Assembly: GCA_037176705.1 (NCBI GenBank) | Contig: JBAWUJ010000121.1 | Coordinates: 1-64,000, forward strand | DNA from: Molossus alvarezi | Lineage: Eukaryota; Chordata; Mammalia; Chiroptera; Molossidae | Length of the DNA: 64,000 bases | Direction: 5' to 3' | Shown here: positions 53,201-64,000 of the stretch, piece by piece | Position numbering within the stretch: the stretch's first letter is position 1 | How the letters are laid out: every line of letters begins with the position of its first letter | Made by a program: the position numbers and the translations under genes | The notes under the pieces: generated by a model | The model's input: only the letters and a program-made list of their open reading frames with translations | What the model was told of the DNA's origin: nothing | Database searches by the model: none

Positions 53201-53311
53201 AAAGCCACACAGTGTGAAGATGAGCTGAGTTTAGAAAAGAAGAAAGAACATGAAACCTTCAAACAGACAGACAGACAGAAGGACAGGAAGCCACTGGGCA
53301 CAGGCCTGGAA

Positions 53312-53501
53312 CAGTGGTTCTAAACCTTCCTGATGGCCGCGACCTTTTAATACAGTTTCTCATGTTGTGGTGACCCCCACCCATAAAATTATTGTTGCTA
53401 CTTCATAACTGTAACTTTGCTAGTGTTAGGTCTTAGATGACCCTTGTAAAAGGGCCATTTGACCCCCAAAGGGGTTGCGACCCACAGGTTGAGAACCACT
53501 G
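53312..53501. mobile_element. SPIN-like hAT DNA transposon, non-autonomous
   Basis: The 190-base element begins cagtggttct and ends agaaccactg; the ends form inverted repeats (15 of the first 16 bases). Inside are the SPIN signatures 'tgttgtggtgacccccacc', 'ataaaattattgttgctac' and 'ccaaaggggttgcgaccc'. It has no transposase, so it moved in trans. An 8-base target duplication is expected for hAT, but gcctggaa and tatctcca do not match, so the flanks have changed or the end is off. The SPIN name comes from recalled sequence. Confidence 0.85.
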
Positions 53502-53588
53502 TATCTCCAGCATGGGAAGGAAGGCATCACAGGTGCAGAGGAGTTGCTACTTTTCTTTCCTCTGAAGCATAAGTGTCAAACCCCTAGA

Positions 53589-54085
53589 TGTCCCAGGTAG
53601 AAGGTCTGAGCCGTGGGAGGTCACATCCACAAAGCGAGGCCAGTGTAGAGCACAATAGCTTTATTGTACAGCCTGGGTGCAGGCGGGCTGACTCCTTAGA
53701 AAGGAGCCCAGCCTTGGAATCTCTCTATTCTCTCGCTTTTATAGACCCAAACTACAGAAACAAAAACACTACATTAAAAAAAACCCACATTCTCTTGGCA
53801 CTGCTTACTTGGTGTCGGGGTTGATATGAACTGCTACAGAGGTGAGGGAAGAATCTGTTGCAGGGATGAGATGAGCTTCTTTCAGAGATGAGGGCAGTCA
53901 TTAATCTCTTTCTTCTTTATGGTCCCTACAAGTTTTCCAGGCCACCATGAAACTCTTATCTTCATGGTTCCCTGAGTGTCAGTCCCAGGGTTTTTAGAAA
54001 ACTGCTCGGGTGTTTACATGCAGGAACAACAGGTCAGAATGGAGTTTAATTTGTTAAAACATTTTTGATCCTCTCACCGGGGACA
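53589..54085 (-). mobile_element. Solo LTR of an endogenous retrovirus
   Basis: The edges are tgtccc and gggaca, a six-base inverted repeat with TG...CA ends. On the minus strand a TATA box (tataaaag, near 53738) is followed downstream by the poly(A) signal aataaa (near 53662), the expected U3-R order. No internal retroviral gene lies on either side and no primer site or polypurine tract is seen. The flanks do not form a clear target duplication. Confidence 0.65.
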
Positions 54086-55104
54086 GCAGAGGCCCAGGTG
54101 GCACCAAGCCTGGTCCCAGAGAGGAGTCTGGGAGGAGCACAGTGTCACAGACTGGGCTCAGGGGTCTTGGGAGCTCTAAAGATCCTTTGTGTTGCATGTG
54201 GGCCCCTGGGGCATGGAGAGGAGAGCATGCTGGAGGTGCCAGTGAGCACTACTGTCCAGGGCCATTTGGTGCCCTATGTGATGTCTGAGGTGATGGTCCT
54301 GTAGTAGGTTCAGTCCCCCAGAACCACCCCAGTGCAGACTCTGGGCTTCTGTTGACGCAGTGAGGAGTAACCCTGGCAGCTGCCTCTTCTAAGAAGTCAA
54401 GGTCTTTGGCCAATTCCGGCACCTGGAGCTTCAGTTCAGCCCCTTCCTTGTGGCACCAGAGGCCATGGTGGAGTGACAAGGCAGGTGTGGCACCACCAAT
54501 GTGGACACTTGCTTGAGACCAGTCACTACTTTGGAAACATAGCAGCCTGATCGCAGCTTTCTCCGAGGTGCTCAGCAATGGGACAGGCTGGTGAGTAGGC
54601 CCTTTTCCCCACCTTTCTGCCCATGGCCCTTGCCTCATACATTCTGTCACTTGCCATATAATCCTAATTGACCCACTTATTTTTGGCAACCTCTGACACT
54701 TTGTGTGACTGGGCAAGGCCTCTCCCCTGTCCTACCGCAGGGTCTGCCATGGAGTGGGCATTCCATTTATCTAGGGAGAAGCTCTGGCATCCTTCCTGAC
54801 TTCAACCCCAAAGCTAAAATTGGCCTTCAGGCAATAATTTCATCCAATCTCCACCAGCTGGTCCTATGGTGGGCGAGGGGGAGGGGAGGGGAGGGATTAT
54901 CAGAACATTTTACTCTAGAAAAGCAAATCAAGCCTTAAGTTGCCATGGCCCAACTTTAACTTAACTAATAGTTTATAAACATCACATCCAATGGCTGCGG
55001 CATTTAGAATGTCCGGTCTCAGTTGAATTTCACAGAGATCTGTTACAGCTTTTGGTACCATATTTTATTTGAAAGGGCTGGTTTCAAGGTTAGAGGGTCA
55101 GCTC
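54086..55104. other. Unique GC-moderate sequence, no gene assigned
   Basis: The longest frame is 54716-54249 (minus, 155 codons). It reads DLDFLEEAAARVTPH but matches no family I know and lacks conserved motifs. It may be chance or old retroviral sequence linked to the neighbouring LTR. A GGGGA-rich run lies at 54868-54896. Confidence 0.5.
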
Positions 55105-55121
55105 CAGGAGAAGACATTTTC

Positions 55122-55677
55122 TTTCTTTCTTTTTTTTTTTTTTGAATTTATTTATTTATTTATTTTTTTGTTACAGATATTTTACCTTTTTACCCCATTG
55201 GCACCCCCCACCCCACCCCCCCTCCACCCTGACCCCGGCTTAGTTGTCCATGTCCATTGGTCATGCATACATGCATATAAGTTCTGTGGTTTATCTCTTC
55301 CCACCCCCCCACCCCCCATCCCCTCTTCTGAGGGATGTCAGTCTGTGCCCTACTTCCATGTGTCTGGGTCTACTGTATTCCTCAGACTGTTATGTTCATT
55401 ATATTCCGTATATAAGTGAGATCATGTGGTATTTGTCTTTTTCTGCTTGGCTTCTTTCACTTAGGATAATACTTTCCAGGTCCCTCCATGTCGTCTCAAA
55501 GGATAAGAGATCTTTCTTTCTTACCGCTGCATAGTATTCCATTGTGTATATGTACCACAGCTTTTTTATCCATTCGTCTACTGGTGGACACTTGGGCTGT
55601 TTCCAGATCTTAGCTATTGTAAATAGTGCTGCTATGAACATGGGGGTACATATATTCTTCCTGATTGGTGTTTCAGG
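55122..55677 (-). mobile_element. L1-L, young 5'-truncated LINE-1
   Basis: The tail complement (T-rich, 55122-55143) is followed by 3' UTR and the ORF2 C-terminus, open from 55641 to the natural stop at 55399 (IWKQPKCPPVDEWIKKLWYI). It is flanked by the perfect 17-base duplication caggagaagacattttc (55105-55121 and 55678-55694). Near-identity with the L1-G 3' end places it in the same young subfamily. It is the most recent-looking L1 insertion here. Confidence 0.95.
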
Positions 55678-55750
55678 CAGGAGAAGACATTTTCATTAGG
55701 GAAAAGCAGTACCTGGCTTGGACTCAAATGTGAGTTCAGTGAGAAACAAG

Positions 55751-56073
55751 TGTTACATAGGACAAGGGTTCAGGGTCTGGGCAGTTCTGAATGAGTTTAC
55801 TACATGTTATTCTTGCTAAATGTTAAAATGTACCACAGAATTTTGCAGACCAGGTTTACTCAGGGTGGTATTGACAAGAGAAAATCTAGCCAATTTCAAA
55901 TAAGAAATCAACCTGTTTTTGAGCAAGGAGTGCACACAAGTACTGGTTAAGCCTGTCCGTGGAGAGACAGAGCTTTGGATATAAACTCCCATCCCCTTTA
56001 CTTGCTGCAAATAAAGAAATCGACCTTGTGACAACCACATCTCACTCTTGAGTAAGCACCCCAAGAGGAAACA
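55751..56073 (+). mobile_element. Possible LTR on the plus strand
   Basis: A TATA-like 'gatataaactccc' (near 55977) followed by 'gcaaataaag' (near 56007) gives the U3-R order of a retroviral LTR. Candidate edges tgtt (55751) and aaca (56073) are weak and no target duplication is visible. It could equally be single-copy sequence. Confidence 0.4.
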
Positions 56074-56093
56074 CCTATTGATCTCAATATTTT

Positions 56094-56356
56094 TTTTTTT
56101 TTTTTTTTTTTTTTATCATCCTCACCCGAGGACCTTTTTCCATTTTTTGTTCAGGTAGAGTGGGAAGGAGAGAGAGGAACAGAGAAAGAGAGAAACATCG
56201 ATGCGAAAGGGACACATCGAGTGGTTGCCACCCGCACAACCAACCAGGGCCGGGGACAAACTGCAACCAAGGTACATGCCCTTAGCGGGAACCGAACCCA
56301 GGTCTCTCCGGACCGCAGGCCGACGCTCTAACCGCTGAGCCAAACCGGCCAGGGCT
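56094..56356 (-). repeat. Ves-type SINE, young
   Basis: Minus orientation with T run, GA-rich body, 'gggaaccgaaccc' and 'gagccaaaccggccaggg'. It is flanked by the perfect duplication gatctcaatatttt (56080-56093 and 56357-56370). Confidence 0.94.
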
Positions 56357-56370
56357 GATCTCAATATTTT

Positions 56371-58189
56371 AAGGGACAAGGTGCCCTAAGAGCTTTGCTA
56401 ACCCACCAGCTGAGATAAGCCTTTGTCTCCTGAGCCCGGTGTCTACATTTTCTTTCTCTACAGACAGATGCCATGAGGGAGAATCTGGACAGGAAGGTGA
56501 CTGTATCAGAATAGCTGGCCTGGTGAGACAGTGACTCCAGCTCCAGACCTTGTTGGGGAAGAGGGAGTCCAGCTGGGAATGGGATTTGACAGAAACCTCA
56601 CTCCTGGGTGGGGAGCTGTGCCTGGGATTCTGATGGGAAAGGTGGGTAGACTGTAGAAAGGATTCTCAGGCAGGGCCTGGGAGAAAGATAAGTCCAGGGG
56701 CAAGATGCCCAGGTGGGACTCAGGAGAACTGAGGACTGTAACCTGCCTGTGCTCCCAGAGGAAGGGCCAGACCTAGGGGAGGGGCCTGTGTTCTCAGGCT
56801 GCAGTGCAGGGATGTGGGGATCAGAGGGGTTTGGACAGAAGCTACAGGCAGAGAGAAGCTGAGGGCTGGGGGAACCTTGCCTCTGTCTTGGAGGGTACAA
56901 GTGGTTTTTATTTTTCCTATGAAACTAGTATTAGCCTCTGGGTTCTCCATTCATCTCTGAGCCCTGTGCTGCCCTACGGCATAGAGATAGGAATAGGTGG
57001 CCCCTTAAGACTTAGGGATGATCAGTGGAAACTAGGCACCCTGAGGAAGATGCTTCTGTGCCCTCAGCTCCTCCCGGGTTGTGTGTCTGGAGTGTGAGGG
57101 CCATGCCAATATGGTCTAAAGGGAGTCTCCCCCAGCCTGGCCCCTGGGGCTTCTCTGCAGCCTCCTCAGGGTGTCTCTGCCTCACTGACAGCCAGGCATG
57201 GCCAGAGCAGCAGCACTGGTAGTGGAGCAGCCTGGGCAAGGGCTCTCAGTCACCTGAGGTTGAGGCCCCCGATGTCCCAGCCACCACCAGGCTTGCATTC
57301 TCCCTCCTGCCTTTCTCCTTTGGTGCCTGGTGTCCTCCATCTCACCCTCCCCTGTGTCCCCACACTCCCCTCTGTGCCCTGCTCCTGAGCCCCAAGCCCT
57401 TTGGTGCTGCAGCTGAAGGCAGATGCAGCTGCCCCCAGAGCTGTGCTAGGTGCCTGAGAACTTTCCAGAGAACTTTCCCACAGGTTGTGAGTACAAGGGT
57501 CAACTGCAGTCCAGCTGCATGGCTCTACAGGTTGGCATTTATTGCTCCCTGTGCCCTCACCAACTTGCCTGCCACTACCGGCTGATTTCTGCCTCTTTGT
57601 CCCCACTCCCAGGGAGGTGAGGTCTGGCCCCCATGCTCAGGACCCCTGCTTGCCCCACCCCATGGCTTCCATCCTTATTCTCAGTTCTCCTTTCTTCAGG
57701 TGGTTTCTAGATGGACTTGGGCACACTCTGAGCTCCTGGGAAGAAGTCACTGATGTGGAGCTGGGTTTTCTGTTTGCTGACTCAGGGTTTCTGCCTACCC
57801 CTGCTCACTGTGGTGTGGGGTGATGGGTCCTGGCCTTGGTGTGTATGCAAAGTGCTGTCTGTCTGCCCAGCATGGCCACACACACACACACCCTGTGTTC
57901 ATCTCCTCTGTTGCCCAGCTGCAGAGAGCAGAGTCCTGACCTGTGCTGGGTGGAGGATGTCTTAAGTGTGGGACCCAGGCACCACAATCCCCTGATAATC
58001 AGTGGAGCACTGCACATGCCCAGGAGCTGCTTTGTGACCTTGACAACAAGGCACATGGCTGCCTGGCCTGGCAGGTTCTGCATAGCCTTCCCCCAGAGCA
58101 GCAGTGGGTGAGACGTGAGGGTTGTGGAGTCCCACCTGCGTGCACACTCCACCCTCTCCCTTCTCTGGTAGATGCTATATGTTGCTAAT
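56371..58189. other. GC-rich single-copy stretch, no gene assigned
   Basis: This is the longest stretch without a recognised mobile element. Frames on both strands (for example 57606-57250 minus, 57542-57823 plus) are low in motif content and not supported by splice-site pairs that I can defend. A short CA run lies at 57877-57890. It may be intergenic or intronic DNA of a host gene outside the window. Confidence 0.5.
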
Positions 58190-58402
58190 CCCCACCTGAG
58201 AATATTTATTTTATTGATTTTTCAGAGAGTGGAAAGGGGGAGGGAGAGAGAGATAAATCAATGTGAGAGAGACAGTCATTGTTTCCCTCCTGCACATGCT
58301 CTGATGAGACCCAAGAATCAATCCTGTCACTCAGGGAATCAAACACACAACCCTTTGGAACATGGGACTACGCTCTAACCAATGGGCCTTGCTGCCCAGG
58401 GC
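58190..58402 (-). repeat. Ves SINE, old subtype
   Basis: Minus orientation: 'cacctgagaatatttatttt', GA-rich body, 'aatcaatgtgagag', 'gggaatcaaacac' (decayed B box) and 'ctctaaccaatgggcc' (decayed head). Confidence 0.8.
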
Positions 58403-59672
58403 CATTTTAAATTTTTTGTAATAATGCTACTGCTTTTCCCAGTGGCTGCACCTGTCTGCATTCTCACCCGCAGTGTAAGAGGCTTTTCTTTTCTCCACAT
58501 CCTCACCAATTCTTCTTTTTGTTGATATACTGATGACAGCCATTCTGACTGGTTTGAGGTAATATCTCATTGTGGATTTAATTTGCATTTCTCTGATGAT
58601 TGGTGCCTTTGAGTATCTTTTCATATGTCTACTGCCATCCGTATGTCCTCTTTTAAGAAGTGTTTATTCAGATTATTTGCCCATTTTTAGTTAGATTTTT
58701 AGTTTTGTTTTTTGATTAAGTTTTATTCTTTTGAGTAAGAAAGGATGGGTGAGTGACAGAAAGAGAAAGGGAGTAAGAAACATTGTGAAAGAGAAACATC
58801 TATCAGCTGCCTCCTACCTGCACTCTGACCATGAATCAATCTGCAACCGCAGCATGTGCCCAGACCAGGAATTAAACTGGCAAGCTTCCGGTGCACAGAC
58901 AATGCTCAATCAAGTGAACCACACTTGCCAAGGCTAATGTAGTTTTGTAAGTTCTTTATAAGTTTTAGATAGTAAGCCTTCATCAGATGTGTTAGTGAAT
59001 ATATTCTCCCATTTAGAGTGTTGTTATTTAATTTTGTGGATGGGTTGTTTTGCTGTGTAAAAATTTCCAGTTTATTTAGTCCCATTTGTTTATTTTGTTT
59101 GTTTCCCTTGCCTAAGGACATATATCAGAAAAAAATATTGCTATGAGAAATGTATAAGGTTTTATTGCCTATGTTTTCTTGTAGAATGTTTATCTGTTTG
59201 AGTCTAATATTTAGGTCTTTAATTCTTTTTGTGTATATTATTATGCATAGTGTAAGAAGGTGCTCTAGTTTATTTTTTGTTTACCTATTTGTCCAATTTT
59301 TCCAACACCATTTATTGAACAGACTAATTTACCCCATTGTATGTTCTTGCATTTTTTTTTTTTGTCAATATTAACTGACTATAAAGGTGTAGATTTATCT
59401 CTAGGCTCTCTAGTCCGGTTCATTGATTTGCATATTTGTTTTGGTGTGTTTACCATGCTATTTTGATTATGAAGGCCTTACAGTATACTTAGATATCAGT
59501 TAGCATGCTTCCTCCAATCTTATTCTACTTTCTCAGATTGCTATGGCTATTTTTTTTTTTTTGTGGTTCCATACAAATTTTCGAAAAATTTGTTGTAGTT
59601 CTGTGAAATATGCCATTGGTATCTTGAGACAAATTGTATTTAACTGATATATTGCTTTGGATAGTATAAACT
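58403..59672 (-). mobile_element. L1-M, old LINE-1, 3' part
   Basis: This diverged ORF2 C-terminal to RT sequence in minus orientation ([20 protein letters not shown] at 58624) carries more changes than the L1s left of 41 kb. It is interrupted by a SINE (58700-58935) and then by L1-N at 59672, and resumes at 61016. Confidence 0.85.
58700..58935 (-). repeat. Ves SINE, old, within L1-M
   Basis: Minus orientation: GA-rich body, 'gaaacatctatcagctgcct', 'aggaattaaactgg' (decayed B box) and 'tcaagtgaaccacacttgcc' (decayed head). Edges are approximate. Confidence 0.75.
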
Positions 59673-61015
59673 TTTTTTTTTTAAGTATCATTATATTATC
59701 TTATATCCCCAAATTTGTGTCTATATTTTACCTTTATTGTTGAATGTATTATGGATGGCCTCCATTTTTCCCCAAGTGACCTTTTCCTCTTCACTCCCAC
59801 CTCCCCTCCTGCTTTCCCCAAGCTGTTGTCTGTGTCCATGAGTTGTGCATATATGCATATACTTCTTTGGTTTATCTCTTCTCAACCCCCTTCCATTTGA
59901 GGTTTATTGGTCTGCTTCTTACTTCCTGTCTCTGATCTGTTTTTATTAACAGGTTACTTTGTTCATGATGTTCCATAAATAAGTGATATCATGTGATACT
60001 TATCTTTATCTAACTGGGTATTTCTCTCAGTATAACACTCCCCAGGTGCCTCCATGTCGTCTCAAAGGATAAGAGGTCTTTCTTTCTTACAGCTGCATAG
60101 TATTTCATTGTGTAAATGTACCACAGCTTTTTTATCCACTAATCTACTGATGAACACTGGCTGTTTCCAGATCTTAGCTATCGTAAATAGTGCTGCTGTG
60201 AACGTAGGGGTACATATATTCTTTCTGTTTGCTGTTTTAGGCTTCTGAGGATATATTCCTAGAAGTGCAATCACTGGGTCAAATGGCAATTCCATTTATA
60301 TTTTTTAGGAAACACTTTGTTATTTTCCAAAGTGGCTGCTCAGTCTGAACTTCTGCCAGCAGTGTACTTTTCTCCACATCCTCACCAGCACTTGTTTGAA
60401 GATTTGTTGATGGAGCCATTCTTTCAGGTATGAGGTAATATTTCAGTTATTTTAATTTGCATATCTCTGATGGTTGGTAATTTTGAGCATTATTATTTTT
60501 TTTATCCTTGCCCGAGGATATTTTTCCATTTTTTGTACAGATAGAGTGGGAGGGAGAGAGAGGAAGGGAAAGAGAGAGAAACATCAACGTGAAGGGACAC
60601 ATCGAGTGGCTGCCACCCGCACGACCAACCAGGGCCGGGGACAAACTGCAACTGAAGTACGTGCCCTTAGCGGGAACTGAACCCGGGTCTCTCTGGACCG
60701 CAGGCCGACTTGAGCATTATTTTTTATGTCTCTTGGCCATTTCTATGTCCTGTTAAGAAATTTATCTATTCATATCCTCTGTCCAATTTTAATTGAATTG
60801 TTTGTCTTTCTTTTGTTGAGTTGTATGAGTACTTTATATATTTATACATTAACCCTTTATTTGATGTATCCTTGGCAAATATGTTCTTCTTGAGAGTAGG
60901 CTCTCTTTTCATTTTGATGCTGGTTTCTTTTGCCATTTAGAAACTTTATAGTTTGATATAATGTCAGTTTTTTTTCTTTTGTTTCTCTTGCCCTAGATGA
61001 AAAATTAGTGAAATT
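59673..61015 (-). mobile_element. L1-N, 5'-truncated LINE-1 nested in L1-M
   Basis: A 3' UTR starting after a T run (59670-59681) leads into the ORF2 C-terminus (MELPFDPVIALLGIYPQKPK at 60295) and stops near 61015. L1-M reads across it: 'ggatagtataaac' at 59660 continues as 'agtatatgctttcac' near 61033. A SINE lies inside at 60503-60709. Confidence 0.83.
60503..60709 (-). repeat. Ves-type SINE, head-truncated
   Basis: Minus orientation with GA-rich body and 'gggaactgaacccgg', but it stops at 'caggccgac', lacking the last 35 or so bases of the SINE head. The flanks 'ttgagcattattattttttt' (60483) and 'ttgagcattatttttt' (60710) show it inserted already 5'-truncated. Confidence 0.9.
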
Positions 61016-63519
61016 CTTCCTACTTATAATCACAGTATATGCTTTCACTTATTTGTATCTTCTTGTTTCTTTTTTCAGTGTCTTATAATTTTCTGAGTAC
61101 ACTCTTTTACATCCTTGGTTAAATTTATTTTTAGGAATTTTATTTTATTGATACAATTGTAAAATGAGATTTTTTTTTTTTTTTTTTTTAGTTTCACCTC
61201 TGATAGTTTATTATTGGTTTATAACAATGTAACTGGTTACTAGGTGTTTATTTTATATCCTGCTACTGCACTAAATTCCTTTATCAGTTCCAGTAGATAT
61301 TTGGAGTCATCCTTTGGGTTCTTTATATACAGTATTATGTAATCTGCAAATAATGACAGTTTTACTTCTTCCTTTCTAATATGAATGCTTGTTTTTTAAT
61401 TCTTTTCATTAAATACATGTGGCTATGACTCCCACCTCTATGTTGAACAAGAGTGGTGAAAGCAGCCTTCCTTGTCTTGTTCCTGATTTTCAGGTAAACC
61501 TTTTTAGGTTTTTCCCATTGAGTGTGATGTTGGCTAAGGGTATGTCATATGTGCCTTTATTATCTTGAGGTATGTTCCCTCTATTCCCAGTTTTCTGACA
61601 GTTTTTGTCATAAATGGGTGCTAGATTTTGTCAAATGCTTTTTCGGCATGTATTGTTCTGATTGTACAATTTTTATTCTATATTTTGTTTATATTCTGTA
61701 TCACATTTATTGATTTTCAAATAGTGTACCAACTTTGCATTCCAAGTATAAATCACACTTAATCACAGGGTAAGATCTTTTTATTGTATTGCTGAATCCA
61801 GTTTGCTGATAGTTTGTTTTGAATTTGTATCCATGTTCATTAGGGACATTAGCCCATATGTTTTTGTTTTTGTTTTGTAGTGTCTTTAATCTGGTTTTGG
61901 AATTAGGATAATGCTGGTTTCATAAAATGGGCTAGGAAATATTCCCTTGTTTTCAAGTTTTTTTTCCCCTATAATTTGAGAAGGACAGGTACTAGTTCTT
62001 TGAATGTTTAGTAAAATTCACCTGTGGAGCCATCCAGTTCAGAATTGAGTTGTTGGAAGTTTTGTTTGTTTGTTTGTTTTATTACTGCATCGATTTCATT
62101 AGTAGTAATCAGTCTATATAGATTTGCTGCTTTTTTCCTGATTGACTTTTGGAAGATTGTATGCTTCTAGGAATGTATCCATTTTGTTCAGGTTTTCCAG
62201 TTTGCTGGCATGTAGTTGTTTGTAATATTTTCTTACAATCTTTTCTATAACCGTGCAGTTGGTTGTTATGTCTCCTCTTTCATTTCTGGTTTTATTTATT
62301 TGGGTCCTCTCTCTTTTTTACTTGATAATTTTTTATAAAGTTTACTGTCAATCTTGTTTATTTTTTCAAAGAACCAGCTCTAGGTTTCACTGATCTTTTG
62401 GATTATATAGTCACAATTTCATTTATTTCTGCTCTGACATTTATTATTTCTTTTCTTCTACTCACTCTGGGGTTTGTTTACTCCTCCTAGTTCCTCTAAG
62501 TGCAAAATTATATTATTTATTTGAGACTTTTCTTGTTTCTTCAGGTAGGCTTGTAATGTTACTAATTTCTCTCGTAAAACTGCTTTTGCTGTATCCTGTA
62601 AATTTTGGGTTGTTGTTTTCTCACTTTCATATGTCCCTAGGTATCTTTTGATTTTTTTTTCTTAATCCCTCGGTTAACCAATCCATTGTTTAATAACATA
62701 TGATTTAGCCTCTGTGTTTTGTAATTTTTGTTTTGTTATGTTTTAATTCGATAAGCGATCATTTTTATTGTTGTAAAATGTATATAACACAAAATTTACC
62801 ATGTTATCCACATTTACAGACACAATAGAGTAGCATTAAGTACATTAACATTGTTCCGTTATCACCACCATCTATCTCCAGAACATCTTTTATTATATGC
62901 TTCTCTTTTTTTTCATTGAATTTATTGTGGTGACCGTGGTTCATAAAATTATATAGGCTTCATGGATATACAATTCTATAGTACAGCACCTGTTGTCAGT
63001 TTATTTCTTTTGATTGATTTCTAGTTTTATACCATTATGGTTAGAGAAGATGTTTGATATGATTCCATTCTTCTTAAATGTACTGAGATTTATTTTGTAT
63101 CCTAACATGTGATCCATCTTAGAAAATGTCCTATGAGCACTAGGAAAGAATGCATATTCTACTGCTGCAGGGTGAAATGCTCTGAAGATATCAATCAAAG
63201 CCAACTGATTAGTGAACCATTTAAAGCTGCTATTTCCTCATTAACTTTCTGTCTCGAAAAATCTATCGATATCATTGGGTGTTAAAACCCCCTACTATGC
63301 CTACATTATTGTCAATCTCTTTCTTCATGTCATCAAGATGTGCTTCATATATTTAGGTGCTCCTATGTTGGGTCCATACATGTTTACAAGGATTATATCC
63401 TCTTGTTGCATTGTTTCCTTTATAATTATGCAGAGCCTTTTTTTTTTTTTTGTCTCTTACTATAGCTGAATTTTAAAGTCTATTTTGTCAGGTAAGGTAT
63501 TACTAACCAAACTTCTTTT
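61016..63519 (-). mobile_element. L1-M continuation: RT, linker, endonuclease
   Basis: The RT catalytic area is near 61340 ('taatctgcaaataatgacag'), then linker (62200-62700) and endonuclease, including HRTFSKMDHMLGYKIN and SNHNGIKLEI at 63130-63010. Old and shifted throughout. Interrupted by a foreign piece at about 62735-62998. Confidence 0.85.
62735..62998. mobile_element. Inserted fragment resembling an ancient L1 3' UTR
   Basis: The sequence 'gttgtaaaatgtatataac' and 'tcaccaccatctatctccag' resembles a 3' UTR motif common in old mammalian L1s, followed by 'aaaattatataggcttcatg', another such motif. It breaks the L1-M reading between 'attgtttaataacatatg' and 'tagttttataccattatgg'. The family is not certain. 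Confidence 0.5.
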
Positions 63520-63690
63520 TTATTGTCATAAAATTTATTTTCCATTCCTTTTTGTATAGTCTGCATCCTTCATGCTCCCCACTGGGGTTTTGTCCTACAA
63601 CCTGGGTATGTGTCCTGACCAGGAACCAAAATGGTTACCTCTTGTTGCATGGGTTGGCACTCAATCACTGAGACACACCAGCCAGGAGGT
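63520..63690 (-). repeat. Ves SINE, old
   Basis: Minus orientation: 'gtcctgaccaggaaccaaaa' (B-box region) and 'tcactgagacacaccagcca' (head complement), with a shortened body. Confidence 0.75.
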
Positions 63691-63920
63691 CTAGTGCTTC
63701 ATTTATAGTTTTTATTTTCTTGTTAATTTTTCATCCAGAGGACCTATCCAGTGATGTCAGTAGGGTATTGAAGCCCCCTGCTATGATTGTATTGCTGTTG
63801 ATTTCTCCTTTGAATTTCTCCAGAAGATTTTAATTTATTTTAGTTTTTTATGTTTTCTGCATGTATATTTACAAAGGTTATATCTTCCTGTTGAATAGAT
63901 CCTTTCAATAATATTCAGTG
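63691..63920 (-). mobile_element. L1 endonuclease fragment
   Basis: 'agaggacctatccagtgatg' to 'ttgaatagatcctttcaata' is the endonuclease region of ORF2. It repeats a part already passed in L1-M (63230-63430), so it belongs to a second L1. Confidence 0.8.
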
Positions 63921-64000
63921 GCCCTGGCCAGTTTGGCTCAGCGGTTAGAGCGTCGGCCTGCAGTCCAGAGAGACACAGGTTCAGTTCCCACTAAGGGCAT
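63921..64000 (+). repeat. Ves-type SINE, cut by the window edge
   Basis: Head 'gccctggccagtttggctca', A box tggctcagcgg and B box ggttcagttcc, then the window ends. It lies within the L1 endonuclease sequence. Confidence 0.93.

Noticed and set aside
54249..54716. A 155-codon minus-strand protein
   Set aside because: No recognised domain, no partner exons and a composition like its surroundings. It could be chance in GC-rich DNA, so I did not call it a gene.
57250..57606. A 118-codon minus-strand frame with Ala/Gly/Ser-rich sequence
   Set aside because: GC-rich DNA is poor in stop codons, and there is no convincing splice site or start context.

Overview
The window is mammalian nuclear DNA, most likely from a bat. 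At least a dozen copies of one tRNA-derived SINE carry pol III A- and B-box motifs, a CT-rich body and an A tail, the pattern of the chiropteran Ves family. One SPIN-like hAT element, a family known from some bats, supports this. The bat family cannot be fixed from the sequence. I see no intact host gene, no RNA gene other than SINEs, and nothing prokaryotic. By eye about four fifths of the window is LINE-1 or other retroelement sequence, and most long open frames are decayed L1 ORF1/ORF2 or their antisense shadows.

Layout: 1-41,677 is a tandem segmental duplication built almost wholly from minus-strand L1s. Unit 1 runs from L1-A (1-3833) to L1-B (21519-25212); unit 2 runs from L1-B to L1-C (39374-41677). 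Both units hold the same order: an old single-copy flank, L1-D with a shared SINE, a KCNK1 (TWIK-1 potassium channel) exon-1 fragment, L1-E, a single-copy spacer, a TATC microsatellite, L1-F and an ATCT-rich tract. L1-B is C-like on its 3' side and left flank and A-like on its 5' side and right flank, as expected for an unequal crossover between two L1s. Later insertions are found in one unit only: a full-length HAL1 (9470-11624), a Ves SINE (13372-13618) and a full-length L1 (15359-21185) in unit 1, and an internally deleted L1 (30906-32447) in unit 2.

41,691-43,067 is mostly unique sequence. 43,068-52,660 is plus-strand L1 (old L1-J, interrupted by L1-K) with three SINEs. 52,661-58,189 is the least repetitive and most GC-rich stretch; it holds a SPIN-like hAT element, one clear and one possible LTR, a recently inserted 5'-truncated L1 with a 17-bp target-site duplication, and a SINE, but no gene I can name. 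58,190-64,000 is old minus-strand L1 with nested younger L1 and SINEs, running off the right edge.

The most notable results are the two captured KCNK1 exon-1 fragments that keep the splice donor, the hybrid L1 at the duplication joint, the SPIN-like element and the nearly intact HAL1. No new coding system was found. The interest lies in how L1s moved, recombined and carried a host exon.
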